Assembly: GCA_944386395.1 (NCBI GenBank)
Contig: CALXAZ010000010.1
Coordinates: forward strand, 1-7,893
Source: an uncultured Clostridia bacterium
GTDB lineage: Bacteria; Bacillota; Clostridia; Oscillospirales; JAAYOS01
Length of the DNA stretch: 7,893 nucleotides
Direction of reading: 5' to 3'
Position 1 is the stretch's first letter; every line of letters begins with the position of its first letter. Below, one piece after another: positions 1 to 6,737 of the stretch. The notes under the pieces are model-generated. The model did no database searches. It worked only from the letters and a program-made list of their open reading frames with translations, and had not been told where the DNA came from. Both the position numbers and the translations under genes were made by a program.

Positions 1-1148
1 TAACAGTCGATGAAAATATAGTATTTACCGCGAAATGGACCGATATAGACACCGAAAATCCCTCTGAAGATGAGGGCGAGACCGAAATAACAACAAATCC
101 TTACGGCTCCACAACGACTACTGTAACAAGACCTGACGGTTCGATCACCGAGACCACCGAGTACCCCGATGGTTCGACCACAGTTATAGCTATTGAGCAG
201 GACGGCACAGTTACAACAACGGAAAAGGACTCCGAGGGCAATAAGACAGAGACAGTGGAAAAGACAGATGGTTCGTCGGTAACAAAGGTTGAAAATAAGG
301 ACGGGTCATCCTCCACGACGGTTGTTTCTGGGGACGGGCGCGTTGAGGCGGAAGTTGAGCTTCCCGAGCAGATCGTGGAAGACGCGATAGATAACAATGA
401 GAGTGTAAAGCTTCCGATGCCGTCGGTGCCTGTGACAACAGACCGCGAGAATGCTCCGACAGTTACGGTAACGCTGCCGGAAGACACTGAGGTCAAGGTT
501 GAGATCCCGGTCAAAAAGGTTAATGCAGGCATGGTTGCCATTATAGTGAGAGAGGATGGAAGTGAAGAAGTAATAAAGACCTCGCTGCTGACTGACGAAG
601 GAGTTGCAGTGGTTCTGTCTGACGGAGACACTGTAAAGATAGTTGATAACAGCAAAGACTTTGGAGACGTAGATAGCAACTACTGGGGCGCTGACGCCGT
701 AGATTTCGCTACGAGCCGTGAAATATTCATGGGTACCGGAGAGAATACGTTTGCGCCTGAAAGGGGCATGACACGTGCCATGGTCGTTACCGCGCTTGCG
801 AGATACGTAGGAGAGGACACGGAAGCAGGAGATACATGGTATGAAGTTGGTCACGAGTGGGCAGTTGATAAGGGCATATATGATGGCACCAATATCGACT
901 CTGTGGCTACACGTGAGCAGATGATAACAATGCTGTACCGCTATGCGGGAAGCCCACAGGTCTCCAGCACAGTTTCCGGATTTGGTGACGCAGACAGCAT
1001 TAGCAGCTGGGCAAAGGATGCGATGGCATGGGCAGTTGAGCTGAAGCTCATCAATGGTATGGGTGACGGCAATATCGACCCGCAGGGTATCGCTACCCGC
1101 GCACAGGTGGCAACTATAATAGCAAGGTTTGTACAGGCTACAAACTAA
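1..1148 (+). CDS. SLH-domain cell-surface protein, C-terminal part (5' end outside window)
   Basis: The reading frame is open from the window edge (first full codon at base 3) to TAA at 1146-1148, giving 381 visible residues; the N-terminus is missing. Residues 1-12 (TVDENIVFTAKW) look like the end of a Listeria/Bacteroides Flg_new (InlB-type) repeat. An acidic linker follows, then a Thr/Ser/Asp/Gly-rich stalk (about 33-120) with a strict 11-residue period. Next is a beta-rich module (about 140-215) of a kind I recognise before SLH motifs in Clostridia surface proteins. Three SLH motifs close the protein: about 220-270 (FGDVDSNYWG, MTRAM), about 276-317 (WYEVGHEWAVDKG, ATREQ) and 327-377 (FGDADS, LINGMGDG, ATRAQ). 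SLH motifs anchor proteins non-covalently to secondary cell-wall polysaccharide, so this is an envelope-attached, probably large and adhesin-like protein. The second SLH motif is degenerate, lacking the usual GxxDG-F-P stretch. The ligand is unknown. The gene ends at a strong terminator. Confidence -1.
   Translation, partial: TVDENIVFTAKWTDIDTENPSEDEGETEITTNPYGSTTTTVTRPDGSITETTEYPDGSTTVIAIEQDGTVTTTEKDSEGNKTETVEKTDGSSVTKVENKDGSSSTTVVSGDGRVEAEVELPEQIVEDAIDNNESVKLPMPSVPVTTDRENAPTVTVTLPEDTEVKVEIPVKKVNAGMVAIIVREDGSEEVIKTSLLTDEGVAVVLSDGDTVKIVDNSKDFGDVDSNYWGADAVDFATSREIFMGTGENTFAPERGMTRAMVVTALARYVGEDTEAGDTWYEVGHEWAVDKGIYDGTNIDSVATREQMITMLYRYAGSPQVSSTVSGFGDADSISSWAKDAMAWAVELKLINGMGDGNIDPQGIATRAQVATIIARFVQATN
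99..362 (+). repeat. Eight-unit 11-residue (33-bp) periodic stalk inside the SLH surface protein
   Basis: Within the partial surface protein, glycines fall at residues 35, 46, 57, 68, 79, 90, 101 and 112, which is exactly every 11 residues. Most are preceded by Asp (the first by Tyr, the fifth by Glu) and followed by Ser or Thr. The consensus is roughly x-D-G-S-x-T-x-T-x-E-x. The DNA copies have diverged, so selection seems to act on the protein. Alternating Thr/Val/Glu suggests short beta-strands joined by DG turns, forming a rod that lifts upstream domains off the wall; that structural reading is inference. Confidence 0.8.
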
Positions 1149-1163
1149 AATACATGAGCTTTT

Positions 1164-1193
1164 AGAGCGGCGCCATAGGCGCCGCTCTTTTTT
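1164..1193 (+). terminator. Intrinsic terminator of the SLH surface protein gene
   Basis: A perfect 11-bp GC-rich stem (AGAGCGGCGCC at 1164-1174, its complement at 1178-1188) has a 3-nt ATA loop and runs into a T tract ending at 1193. It lies 15 nt after the stop codon. The complementary strand has no T tract at the matching position, so it should act only in the + direction. Confidence 0.95.
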
Positions 1194-1341
1194 ACGTTAT
1201 ATCTTCCGGGATGGGGGCGTTCGGACCGCTCCAGAGTAGAGAAATTAAAGCAAATATTAGATTAACTATTATAAAATGTTGTATAAGTATATGGTTTTAA
1301 AGAAAATAAAGCTTTTAACAGAATAAAAAATTGAAAAAGGC

Positions 1342-1370
1342 TTGAAGTCGGCACTGTGCTGTGATACTAT
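1342..1370 (+). promoter_or_regulatory. Predicted sigma-A promoter of the MFS gene
   Basis: TTGAAG (1342-1347) and TACTAT (1365-1370) are separated by exactly 17 bp, and a TG one base upstream of the -10 makes an extended -10 element. The expected transcription start near 1377 leaves a leader of about 40 nt before the ATG at 1418. The prediction rests on consensus matching only. Confidence 0.6.
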
Positions 1371-1404
1371 CTGTCTGCACTTAGATTTTGCAAAATTTTT
1401 TGAT

Positions 1405-1410
1405 AGGAGA
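1405..1410 (+). promoter_or_regulatory. Ribosome binding site fixing the MFS start at 1418
   Basis: AGGAGA lies 7 nt before the ATG at 1418. An in-frame TTG at 1388 would add ten residues, but it has no Shine-Dalgarno sequence and lies upstream of this site, so 1418 is the better start. Confidence 0.75.
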
Positions 1411-1417
1411 GACAGAG

Positions 1418-2644
1418 ATGATAGGTCGGGTGATTTCACGCATACGCGGAGATGGAACCGGCGGAGCGTTAAAATTTGCCGGGGTGGAGTTTTCGTACTG
1501 GTTTGCAATGTCTGTTGGCAATTACATGACAGTTTTTTTGCAAAATTTGGGATTTCCGGCATCGCAGGTCGGAATAGTTAACGCGCTCAATTCTGCTGTA
1601 GGCATATTTGCCACTCCGTTTTGGGGAATGATGGGGGACAAGATACGCTCGGTCAGAAAGGTCTTTGTGATAACTCTTGCCTGCCAGATGATACTTTTTT
1701 TGCTTATCCCGGCAAGTGCAGAGATAAATATATTTGGATTTTCCCTAGCAATGGCATGGATACCATTGGTATGCTTCTTTAGGAACCCGGCGATGTCCCT
1801 TTTGGACAACTGGGTAGTGCAGTCATCATACAGCGAAGGGTTTAATTATGGTACAATACGGGCTTTTGGCTCTCTCTCCTTTGCAATCATAGGAATAATA
1901 CTTAGCTTTGTTTTGCCAGGAGTGGGGGTGGATTGCACCTTTTATCTGTCCCCTGTGCTATTGCTACCTGTGCTTCTATTGTCGCTTACTATGCGTGACA
2001 GGGAAAAGACTGAGAAAAGAAAAAGTCTTTCATTTAAAGAAATGCAGGTAGGAAGTCTGTTCAAAAGCTACAGATATGTTACATTTCTTGTATTTGCGTT
2101 CTTTTTATGCATGTCAACAAATTCGTGCTATGGATTTCTATCATATCTGTTGGAGGATGTAGGAGCATCAGCTTCTCAGCTTGGGCTGTTGACGGGGTAT
2201 CGTGCGCTGCTTGAGGTGCCTGGGCTTATGCTTATGGCAGTTCTGAGCAAGAGCTTTTCATTCCGGAAAATGCTGATTGCATCGGGGGTGTTTTTTGCAG
2301 CTGAGGTGATCTGCTTTGGTTTTGCAGAGAATCTTGTTCAGGTAATCTTGTTTTCTACCTTTAATGGGCTGGGAAATGGGCTTTTTATTGCTTCGGTGTT
2401 AAACTACATATATTCAGTATCACCACAACACCTGAAAGCAACAGCGCAGACAATCTATGGAGCGGTAAGCTCGCTTGCGGGGATACTGGGGAATATTGCC
2501 GGAGGGATTCTCATAGACTTTATAGGGATAAAGGGATTTTATATCTCTGCCGGGATGTTAATACTTTTTGCGGTATCTGTTTTTCTTGTTTTTAACCTTC
2601 TGGGAGATAAGCTGCAAGGTGTGCAGAATGGTGAAAATGAGTAA
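1418..2644 (+). CDS. MFS transporter, MFS_1-like (LacY/HcaT-type) family
   Basis: This 408-residue integral membrane protein of the major facilitator superfamily has about 12 hydrophobic segments in two halves, joined by a charged cytoplasmic loop after TM6 (residues near 195-210, rich in Arg/Lys/Glu). The loop after TM2 carries the MFS signature GMMGDKIRSVRK at 70-81. Length and architecture fit the MFS_1-like group, which includes nucleoside, oligosaccharide and phenylpropionate:H+ symporters. The substrate cannot be read from sequence. Transport is presumably proton-coupled. The start at ATG 1418 is chosen for its AGGAGA site. The gene has its own predicted promoter and no convincing terminator before the protease gene 98 bp downstream, so some read-through is possible. 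It appears more AT-rich than the surface-protein gene before it, but TM-rich genes often do. Confidence 0.9.
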   Translation: MIGRVISRIRGDGTGGALKFAGVEFSYWFAMSVGNYMTVFLQNLGFPASQVGIVNALNSAVGIFATPFWGMMGDKIRSVRKVFVITLACQMILFLLIPASAEINIFGFSLAMAWIPLVCFFRNPAMSLLDNWVVQSSYSEGFNYGTIRAFGSLSFAIIGIILSFVLPGVGVDCTFYLSPVLLLPVLLLSLTMRDREKTEKRKSLSFKEMQVGSLFKSYRYVTFLVFAFFLCMSTNSCYGFLSYLLEDVGASASQLGLLTGYRALLEVPGLMLMAVLSKSFSFRKMLIASGVFFAAEVICFGFAENLVQVILFSTFNGLGNGLFIASVLNYIYSVSPQHLKATAQTIYGAVSSLAGILGNIAGGILIDFIGIKGFYISAGMLILFAVSVFLVFNLLGDKLQGVQNGENE

Positions 2645-2674
2645 AAGATTAATTTAATTTTCTTAGTTTGTTCA

Positions 2675-2702
2675 TTTTTTGGACAAAAATAAAGGATATT
2701 AT
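2675..2702 (+). promoter_or_regulatory. Weak candidate promoter of the HtrA-like protease gene
   Basis: A good -10 match, TATTAT at 2697-2702, lies about 40 nt before the ATG at 2743, but the only -35 at normal spacing (16 bp) is a T-run at 2675-2680. TTGGAC at 2679-2684 is a better -35 but sits only 12 bp away. A promoter is expected here from the gene order, but its exact position is uncertain. Confidence 0.25.
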
Positions 2703-2742
2703 CTTTATTGTAAGGCGGGAGCCGGAAAGGAGATAATCATCT

Positions 2743-4029
2743 ATGAAATATATTTATGATAATGAAAAGAAATGCTTTGTTGAAAGTAATGAATACGAAA
2801 GGGCACATGGCATGTCTCAGGAAAAGAAGAGCCAAAGGAGGAAGAACGTGCCAAAGATAATTGCGGCGGTGCTTTGCTTTGCGATGATTGTTGGAGCGTT
2901 TGCACTGGGAGTGAACTACCAGATAAGCAGGGGCGGAGAGGACATGATGATGACCGAGCCCACAGAGGCGACCATAGCGTCTACAAAGACATTTGGTGCC
3001 TCCAATACATCGCAGAATACAACCGTACTTACAGCAAAAGAGCTTTACGCTAGCAACGTGGGAAGCGTAGTGGGTATTGCAACGACCGGCACTACCAGAA
3101 ACATCTTTGGTCAGGTTAGCCAGTATGCTTCGTCAGGTACAGGCTTTGTAATAACTGAAGATGGCTATATCCTGACAAACTACCATGTAGTTGAAAACGG
3201 TACTGATTATACCGTCACATTCAGTAACGGGGATACGTATGACGCAACGGTTGTTGCCTACGAGGCGGACAATGATATTGCCGTTATAAAGATAGAAGCC
3301 ACAGGGCTTACCCCGGTAACTATAGGCTCGAGCGATACCCTTTCTGTTGGCGATACAATCTATGCTATAGGAAATCCTCTTGGAGAGCTGACATTCAGTC
3401 TCACAGATGGGCTTGTATCCGCGCTTGACAGAAATATAAATATCGATGGGGACCCGATAAACATGTTCCAGATAAACGCAGCAGTAAATTCAGGAAACTC
3501 TGGCGGTCCGGTCTTTAATGACAGGGGCGAGGTTGTAGGTATAGTAACGGCGAAATATTCTGACACAGGCGTTGAGGGGTTGAGCTTTGCAATACCGATA
3601 AATGACATTGCTGATATCGTAAATGATATCCTCACCAATGGATATGTTACAGGCAAGGCATACTTTGGAATTACTGTTTCGACGCTGATGGAGGGAAATC
3701 AGTTCTACGGAACCCCGATTGGCGCATATGTTACAGCGGTAGACGATACAAGCTGTGCGGCAACGGCAGGGCTTCAGGTGGGCGATATAATCACGAAGAT
3801 CGACAATACGGAGATAACAACGTCATCTGAGCTTGTAACAGCAAAGAAACAGTACTCTGCGGGGGACAGTGCAGTAATAACGGTCACACGTGGCGATGAG
3901 ACTATCGAACTCAATATAGTGTTTGACGAGGAGAAGCCTTCTGTTTCTACGGGTACACAGGCAACCGAACCTTCTAATGAGACCCAGTCCCTCATCCCAT
4001 ATAGTGGGAGCGCTGGCGGAAGCTATTGA
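2743..4029 (+). CDS. htrA: HtrA/DegP-like membrane-anchored serine protease with PDZ domain
   Basis: This 428-residue protease of the S1C (DegP/HtrA) family degrades or handles misfolded exported proteins. A charged cytoplasmic tail (1-37) is followed by one TM anchor (about 38-56), which places the rest outside the membrane. After a Thr/Ser-rich linker, the trypsin-like domain spans about 98-295. Its catalytic triad is visible: His148 (TNYHVVENG), Asp178 (DNDIAVIKI) and Ser253 (NSGNSGGPV). One PDZ domain follows (about 305-395, with GLQVGDII). The C-terminal tail is a short Ser/Thr/Gly-rich stretch. The usual TDAA before the active serine reads INAA here, a conservative change that keeps the oxyanion-hole glycine. 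The start is supported by AAAGGAG at 2726-2732, 10 nt upstream. It is followed by its own terminator and is probably monocistronic. The family call is secure; the substrates are unknown, though the neighbouring SLH proteins are plausible. Confidence 0.95.
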   Translation: MKYIYDNEKKCFVESNEYERAHGMSQEKKSQRRKNVPKIIAAVLCFAMIVGAFALGVNYQISRGGEDMMMTEPTEATIASTKTFGASNTSQNTTVLTAKELYASNVGSVVGIATTGTTRNIFGQVSQYASSGTGFVITEDGYILTNYHVVENGTDYTVTFSNGDTYDATVVAYEADNDIAVIKIEATGLTPVTIGSSDTLSVGDTIYAIGNPLGELTFSLTDGLVSALDRNINIDGDPINMFQINAAVNSGNSGGPVFNDRGEVVGIVTAKYSDTGVEGLSFAIPINDIADIVNDILTNGYVTGKAYFGITVSTLMEGNQFYGTPIGAYVTAVDDTSCAATAGLQVGDIITKIDNTEITTSSELVTAKKQYSAGDSAVITVTRGDETIELNIVFDEEKPSVSTGTQATEPSNETQSLIPYSGSAGGSY

Positions 4030-4062
4030 TTGAAATATTTAAATGATAATGCTGACAGAATG

Positions 4063-4099
4063 TATAGCCATACCTTGATAGGTATGGCTATATGTTTTT
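4063..4099 (+). terminator. Intrinsic terminator of the HtrA-like gene
   Basis: A perfect 12-bp stem (TATAGCCATACC at 4063-4074, complement at 4081-4092) has a 6-nt loop and is followed within two bases by five Ts (4095-4099). It lies 33 nt after the protease stop codon and insulates the feo promoter downstream. Confidence 0.92.
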
Positions 4100-4145
4100 A
4101 ATGAATATAAAATAAAGGTATATGGGGTAAAGACTGGCAAATTGA

Positions 4146-4174
4146 TTGACAAGCAAAAACAGTTGTGATAAGCT
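4146..4174 (+). promoter_or_regulatory. Predicted sigma-A promoter of the feo operon
   Basis: A perfect consensus -35 (TTGACA, 4146-4151) is followed by a 17-bp spacer and TAAGCT (4169-4174), with TG one base upstream as an extended -10. The predicted start near 4181 gives a leader of about 66 nt before feoA. A strong -35 with a weak core -10 is typical of a repressible promoter. Confidence 0.7.
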
Positions 4175-4189
4175 AATTTGAGTTAGTTG
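4170..4189 (+). promoter_or_regulatory. Candidate operator overlapping the feo -10 element
   Basis: An imperfect inverted repeat with arms CTAA (4173-4176) and TTAG (4183-4186) plus flanking A/T pairs covers the -10 and the start region. Binding there would block RNA polymerase, as expected for a Fur- or DtxR-family iron repressor, the usual regulators of feo genes. It does not clearly match a Fur 7-1-7 box or the classic DtxR box, so the regulator cannot be named. Confidence 0.3.
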
Positions 4190-4205
4190 CAGTTAACAAA
4201 ACTGC
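4182..4205 (+). repeat. Overlapping inverted repeats in the feo leader
   Basis: GTTAGTTGCAGTTAAC (4182-4197) is a 16-bp palindrome with two mismatched pairs. The arms GCAGTT (4189-4194) and AACTGC (4200-4205) form a second, 6-bp stem with a 5-nt loop. Both lie at or just after the predicted transcription start. They could form a second operator half or a small leader hairpin, or be chance. No T-run follows, so this is not an attenuator. Confidence 0.35.
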
Positions 4206-4246
4206 GGATACGGCGTTCTTTTACTATATGAAAGGAAAGTGAAAGC

Positions 4247-4471
4247 ATGACTGTTCTTGACTGTGGAATAGGGAGCTACAAGGTAGTTTCGGTAGCCACT
4301 CCATATGAACTGGAGCGAAGGCTGGAGGCATTGGGGCTTACTGAGGGTACGCGGCTTGACATATTAGGTAAGAAGAGAAATGGAGCTTCTGTGATTAAGG
4401 TACGTGGAACGCGTTTTGCGATAGGGGCAGAGATTGCTGCGGGGATAACCATAGAGGAGGAAAGAGGATGA
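4247..4471 (+). CDS. feoA: Ferrous iron transport accessory protein FeoA
   Basis: This 74-residue protein has the size and pattern of FeoA, a small SH3-like beta-barrel in the cytoplasm that is needed for FeoB function. Visible family traits are the helix with ELERRLEALGLTEGT (about 21-35), the LDILGKKRNGASVIKVRG strands, and the ending RFAIGAEIAAGITIEE, matching the usual 'alr..-A..I.V' close. The ATG at 4247 has AAAGGA (4231-4236) 10 nt upstream. The stop codon overlaps the feoB start as ATGA (4468-4471), and feoB's GGAGGAA site lies inside feoA, so translation is coupled. It is the first gene of the operon. Confidence 0.95.
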   Translation: MTVLDCGIGSYKVVSVATPYELERRLEALGLTEGTRLDILGKKRNGASVIKVRGTRFAIGAEIAAGITIEEERG

Positions 4472-6516
4472 GCGGACAGATAAATGTCGGGTTTATCGGA
4501 AATCCGAACTGCGGAAAGACAACCCTCTTTAACGCTTACACCGGGGCAAAGCTAAAGGTGGCAAACTGGCCGGGCGTTACTGTAGAGAAGAAGGAGGGAA
4601 TGTTTAGCGCCCACGGAGTTGACTTTAAGCTGGTGGATCTTCCTGGAATATATAGTCTTACCAGCTATACAATGGAGGAAAAGCTTAGCCGCGGATACAT
4701 ACTCAGCGATGATGTGGATGTGATAGTGGATGTTGTCGATGCATCAAATCTTGAGAGAAACCTGTATCTGACCCTTCAGCTTATCGAGCTGGGAAAGCCT
4801 GTTGTTGTTGCCCTGAATATGATGGATATTGTAGAGGAGCGTGGCATGGAGATAGATCTGCACCGCCTGCCGGAGATGCTTGGAGTTCCAACAATACCGG
4901 TATCAGCAAGGAAAAAGCGGGGGCTTGATGTGCTGATGCATGCTGTAGTCCATCATAGAGACAAGACCTTGGATGCCCTTGAGCACCATCACCATCGAAC
5001 TAGTGTTAAAATGGGGGGCAGGCACCGCCATAATCATCACAATGAGCATACAATGGTATATAGCGATGATATCGAGGATCTTATAGATGAGATAACGAAG
5101 CGGCTACGGGTGCATTATGGGAATATACCAAATCCAAGATGGCACTCGCTGAAAATACTCGAGCAGGACGAAGAAATACTGGCTCAGTTCCCCTTGGCTG
5201 CTGCGGGTGTGCCTAATCTTGAAAAAGAAATAATAAACCAGAAGTATGATTTCATAGAGGAGATAGTAGAGGAGGTTCTTGTAGGTCGAAGCGCAAAGGT
5301 AGAGATGACCGAAAAAATTGACAGGGTCCTTACACACCCATTCTGGGGAGCTCCGGTGTTTCTTGGGATAATGGCAGTGGTGTTCTTTCTGACATTTACT
5401 ATAGGTGACAAGTTGGCAGATGGTTTTGGAGTGCTGCTTGAGCTGTTTAGCGGACAGGTTGAACGTTTGCTTGTGGCAATAGGGGCATCCGAAGCAGTGG
5501 TTTCTCTGGCGGCTGACGGAGTGATAGCGGGTGTGGGCGGCATTTTGACATTTCTGCCAAATATATTTATCCTGTTCCTTGCACTTGCGATACTGGAGGA
5601 CAGCGGATATATGTCGCGTATAGCGTATGTCATGGATGGTATAATGGGCAAAATTGGGCTTTCTGGCCGGGCGTTCATCCCAATGCTGCTTGGGTTTGGA
5701 TGTACTGTTCCGGCTGTGATGGCGTCGCGTGCGCTTGAAAATCCAAAGGACAGGCTTAGGACGATAATTATAACCCCATTTATGTCATGTAGTGCAAGGC
5801 TGCCGGTGTATGTTTTGTTTTCCAAGATGTTTTTTGCGGAGAATGCAATGTTTGTGGCGTATTCGATGTATGTAATAGGATTGTTGGTAGCAATAATTGT
5901 TGCGCTGTTGATAAGCAAACTGGGGAAAAAACGCGAAAAACATAGCCTTCTCATCGAGCTTCCGGAGTATAAGGCTCCGAATGCACACAGCATAGTGATA
6001 TATGTGTGGGAAAAGGTGAAGGATTACCTTACAAAAGCGGGGACGACAATATTTGTGGCATCGGTCATCCTGTGGGTTTTGCAAAACTTTAACCTTTCCG
6101 GAATGACCAATAACATGTCGGAAAGCTTTGCGGCTTACATAGGAAAGGCGGTAGCGCCTCTACTTGGTCCGGTTGGTTTGGGTTACTGGCAGATAGCGGT
6201 AGCAATAATCTCCGGACTTGCGGCAAAAGAAGTGGTTGTCTCAAGTTGTAGCGTACTGTTCGAGATAGGAAACATTAACTCCAACGAAGGGATGGCAGAG
6301 CTTGCTGGAATACTTGCGGCTATGGGATTTGGAGCGATAAATGCGTATGCACTTATGGTGTTCTGTCTACTGTATACGCCATGTGTTGCGGCGGTGGCAA
6401 CAATAAAGAAGGAAACAAATTCGTGGAAATGGGCGATGTTTTCTGCGGTATTCCAGGTGATTGTAGCGTGGATATGCGCGTTTGCCGTTTACCAGATAGG
6501 AAGCCTGATATTTTGA
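4468..6516 (+). CDS. feoB: Ferrous iron transporter FeoB (GTPase-permease)
   Basis: This 682-residue FeoB imports Fe(II) across the cytoplasmic membrane. The N-terminal G domain has all motifs: G1 GNPNCGKT (11-18), G2 Thr38 in WPGVTVEK, G3 DLPG (57-60), G4 NMMD (117-120) and G5 SAR (146-148). A His-rich insert (173-194) separates it from the helical spacer domain (about 197-285). The membrane domain starts at the first gate motif (FWGAPVFLG, from 292). It contains GFGCTVPAVMASR with Cys412, FMSCSARLPVY with Cys441, the second gate region GLAAKEVVVSS (about 583-593), and YTPCVAA with Cys639, all positions conserved in FeoB. It is somewhat shorter than the E. coli protein (773 residues). No FeoC follows; a Cys-rich small protein takes that place. 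It overlaps feoA by 4 nt, and its TGA shares a base with a downstream ATG (TGATG). Confidence 0.97.
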   Translation: MSGQINVGFIGNPNCGKTTLFNAYTGAKLKVANWPGVTVEKKEGMFSAHGVDFKLVDLPGIYSLTSYTMEEKLSRGYILSDDVDVIVDVVDASNLERNLYLTLQLIELGKPVVVALNMMDIVEERGMEIDLHRLPEMLGVPTIPVSARKKRGLDVLMHAVVHHRDKTLDALEHHHHRTSVKMGGRHRHNHHNEHTMVYSDDIEDLIDEITKRLRVHYGNIPNPRWHSLKILEQDEEILAQFPLAAAGVPNLEKEIINQKYDFIEEIVEEVLVGRSAKVEMTEKIDRVLTHPFWGAPVFLGIMAVVFFLTFTIGDKLADGFGVLLELFSGQVERLLVAIGASEAVVSLAADGVIAGVGGILTFLPNIFILFLALAILEDSGYMSRIAYVMDGIMGKIGLSGRAFIPMLLGFGCTVPAVMASRALENPKDRLRTIIITPFMSCSARLPVYVLFSKMFFAENAMFVAYSMYVIGLLVAIIVALLISKLGKKREKHSLLIELPEYKAPNAHSIVIYVWEKVKDYLTKAGTTIFVASVILWVLQNFNLSGMTNNMSESFAAYIGKAVAPLLGPVGLGYWQIAVAIISGLAAKEVVVSSCSVLFEIGNINSNEGMAELAGILAAMGFGAINAYALMVFCLLYTPCVAAVATIKKETNSWKWAMFSAVFQVIVAWICAFAVYQIGSLIF

Positions 6517-6521
6517 TGACC

Positions 6522-6527
6522 AAGGAG
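6522..6527 (+). promoter_or_regulatory. Ribosome binding site fixing the small Cys-rich protein start at 6534
   Basis: AAGGAG lies 6 nt before the ATG at 6534. An in-frame ATG at 6516, overlapping the feoB stop as TGATG, would add six residues (MTKEKI) and place this site inside the gene, so 6534 is preferred. Re-initiation at 6516 remains possible. Confidence 0.65.
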
Positions 6528-6533
6528 AAAATT

Positions 6534-6710
6534 ATGTCTGGGTATATAGTTGTTGGCATTATAGCAGCATATAGTGCGTTTGTACTGATAAGGAAGCTGA
6601 GAGCACTTAAAAGGGGAAAGTTTTGCTCGGGAGGATGTGCAGGGTGTACAGGATGCGCAAGCTGCTGTGCGTTTGATAGTGCACAGAGTGCAGAGGTCAA
6701 AGCTAAATAG
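6534..6710 (+). CDS. FeoB-associated Cys-rich membrane protein
   Basis: This 58-residue protein matches the small FeoB-associated Cys-rich membrane proteins found after feoB in many Firmicutes. An N-terminal TM helix (about 3-18, YIVVGIIAAYSAFVLI) is followed by a basic stretch (RKLRALKRGK, 20-29). A cysteine cluster comes next at residues 31, 35, 38, 41, 44 and 45 (C-x3-C-x2-C-x2-C-x2-CC). By the positive-inside rule the Cys-rich tail is cytoplasmic, where it could bind Fe(II) or an Fe-S cluster near FeoB; that role is inference. It lies 17 nt after feoB and is surely cotranscribed. In organisms of this type it takes the position that feoC has in enterobacteria. Confidence 0.88.
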   Translation: MSGYIVVGIIAAYSAFVLIRKLRALKRGKFCSGGCAGCTGCASCCAFDSAQSAEVKAK

Positions 6711-6737
6711 GAGGATGCTGTAAATAGCAGACATCAG

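Noticed and set aside
306..854. Long open frames on the - strand across the surface-protein gene (also 101-679)
   Set aside because: They are antisense to a clear SLH coding frame, have low-complexity Ser/Thr/Val composition and show no domain or ribosome site.
1194..1341. Intergenic stretch searched for tRNA, riboswitch, CRISPR or mobile-element ends
   Set aside because: No cloverleaf, conserved aptamer-like pairing, direct-repeat array or terminal inverted repeats were seen; only AT-rich sequence ahead of the MFS promoter.
2645..2690. AT-rich dyads after the MFS gene (ATTAATTTAAT; TTTGTTC/GGACAAA) as a terminator
   Set aside because: The stems are short, all A/T or mismatched, and are not followed by a T-run in the right place.
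2691..2707. GATATTATC dyad before the protease gene as a Fur/PerR box
   Set aside because: It is only a 4-1-4 palindrome overlapping a candidate -10 and does not match the longer consensus of either regulator.
5184..5993. A 269-codon open frame on the - strand inside feoB
   Set aside because: It is fully antisense to conserved FeoB membrane-domain motifs and has no recognisable domain; it is a shadow of the + strand codon pattern.
6381..6533. A longer upstream extension of the Cys-rich protein frame inside feoB
   Set aside because: It overlaps the conserved FeoB C-terminus in another frame, and AAGGAG at 6522-6527 points to the ATG at 6534.
6710..6726. AGGAGG followed directly by ATG CTG TAA as a leader peptide
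   Set aside because: There is no spacing between the Shine-Dalgarno sequence and the ATG, and the frame is two codons long.
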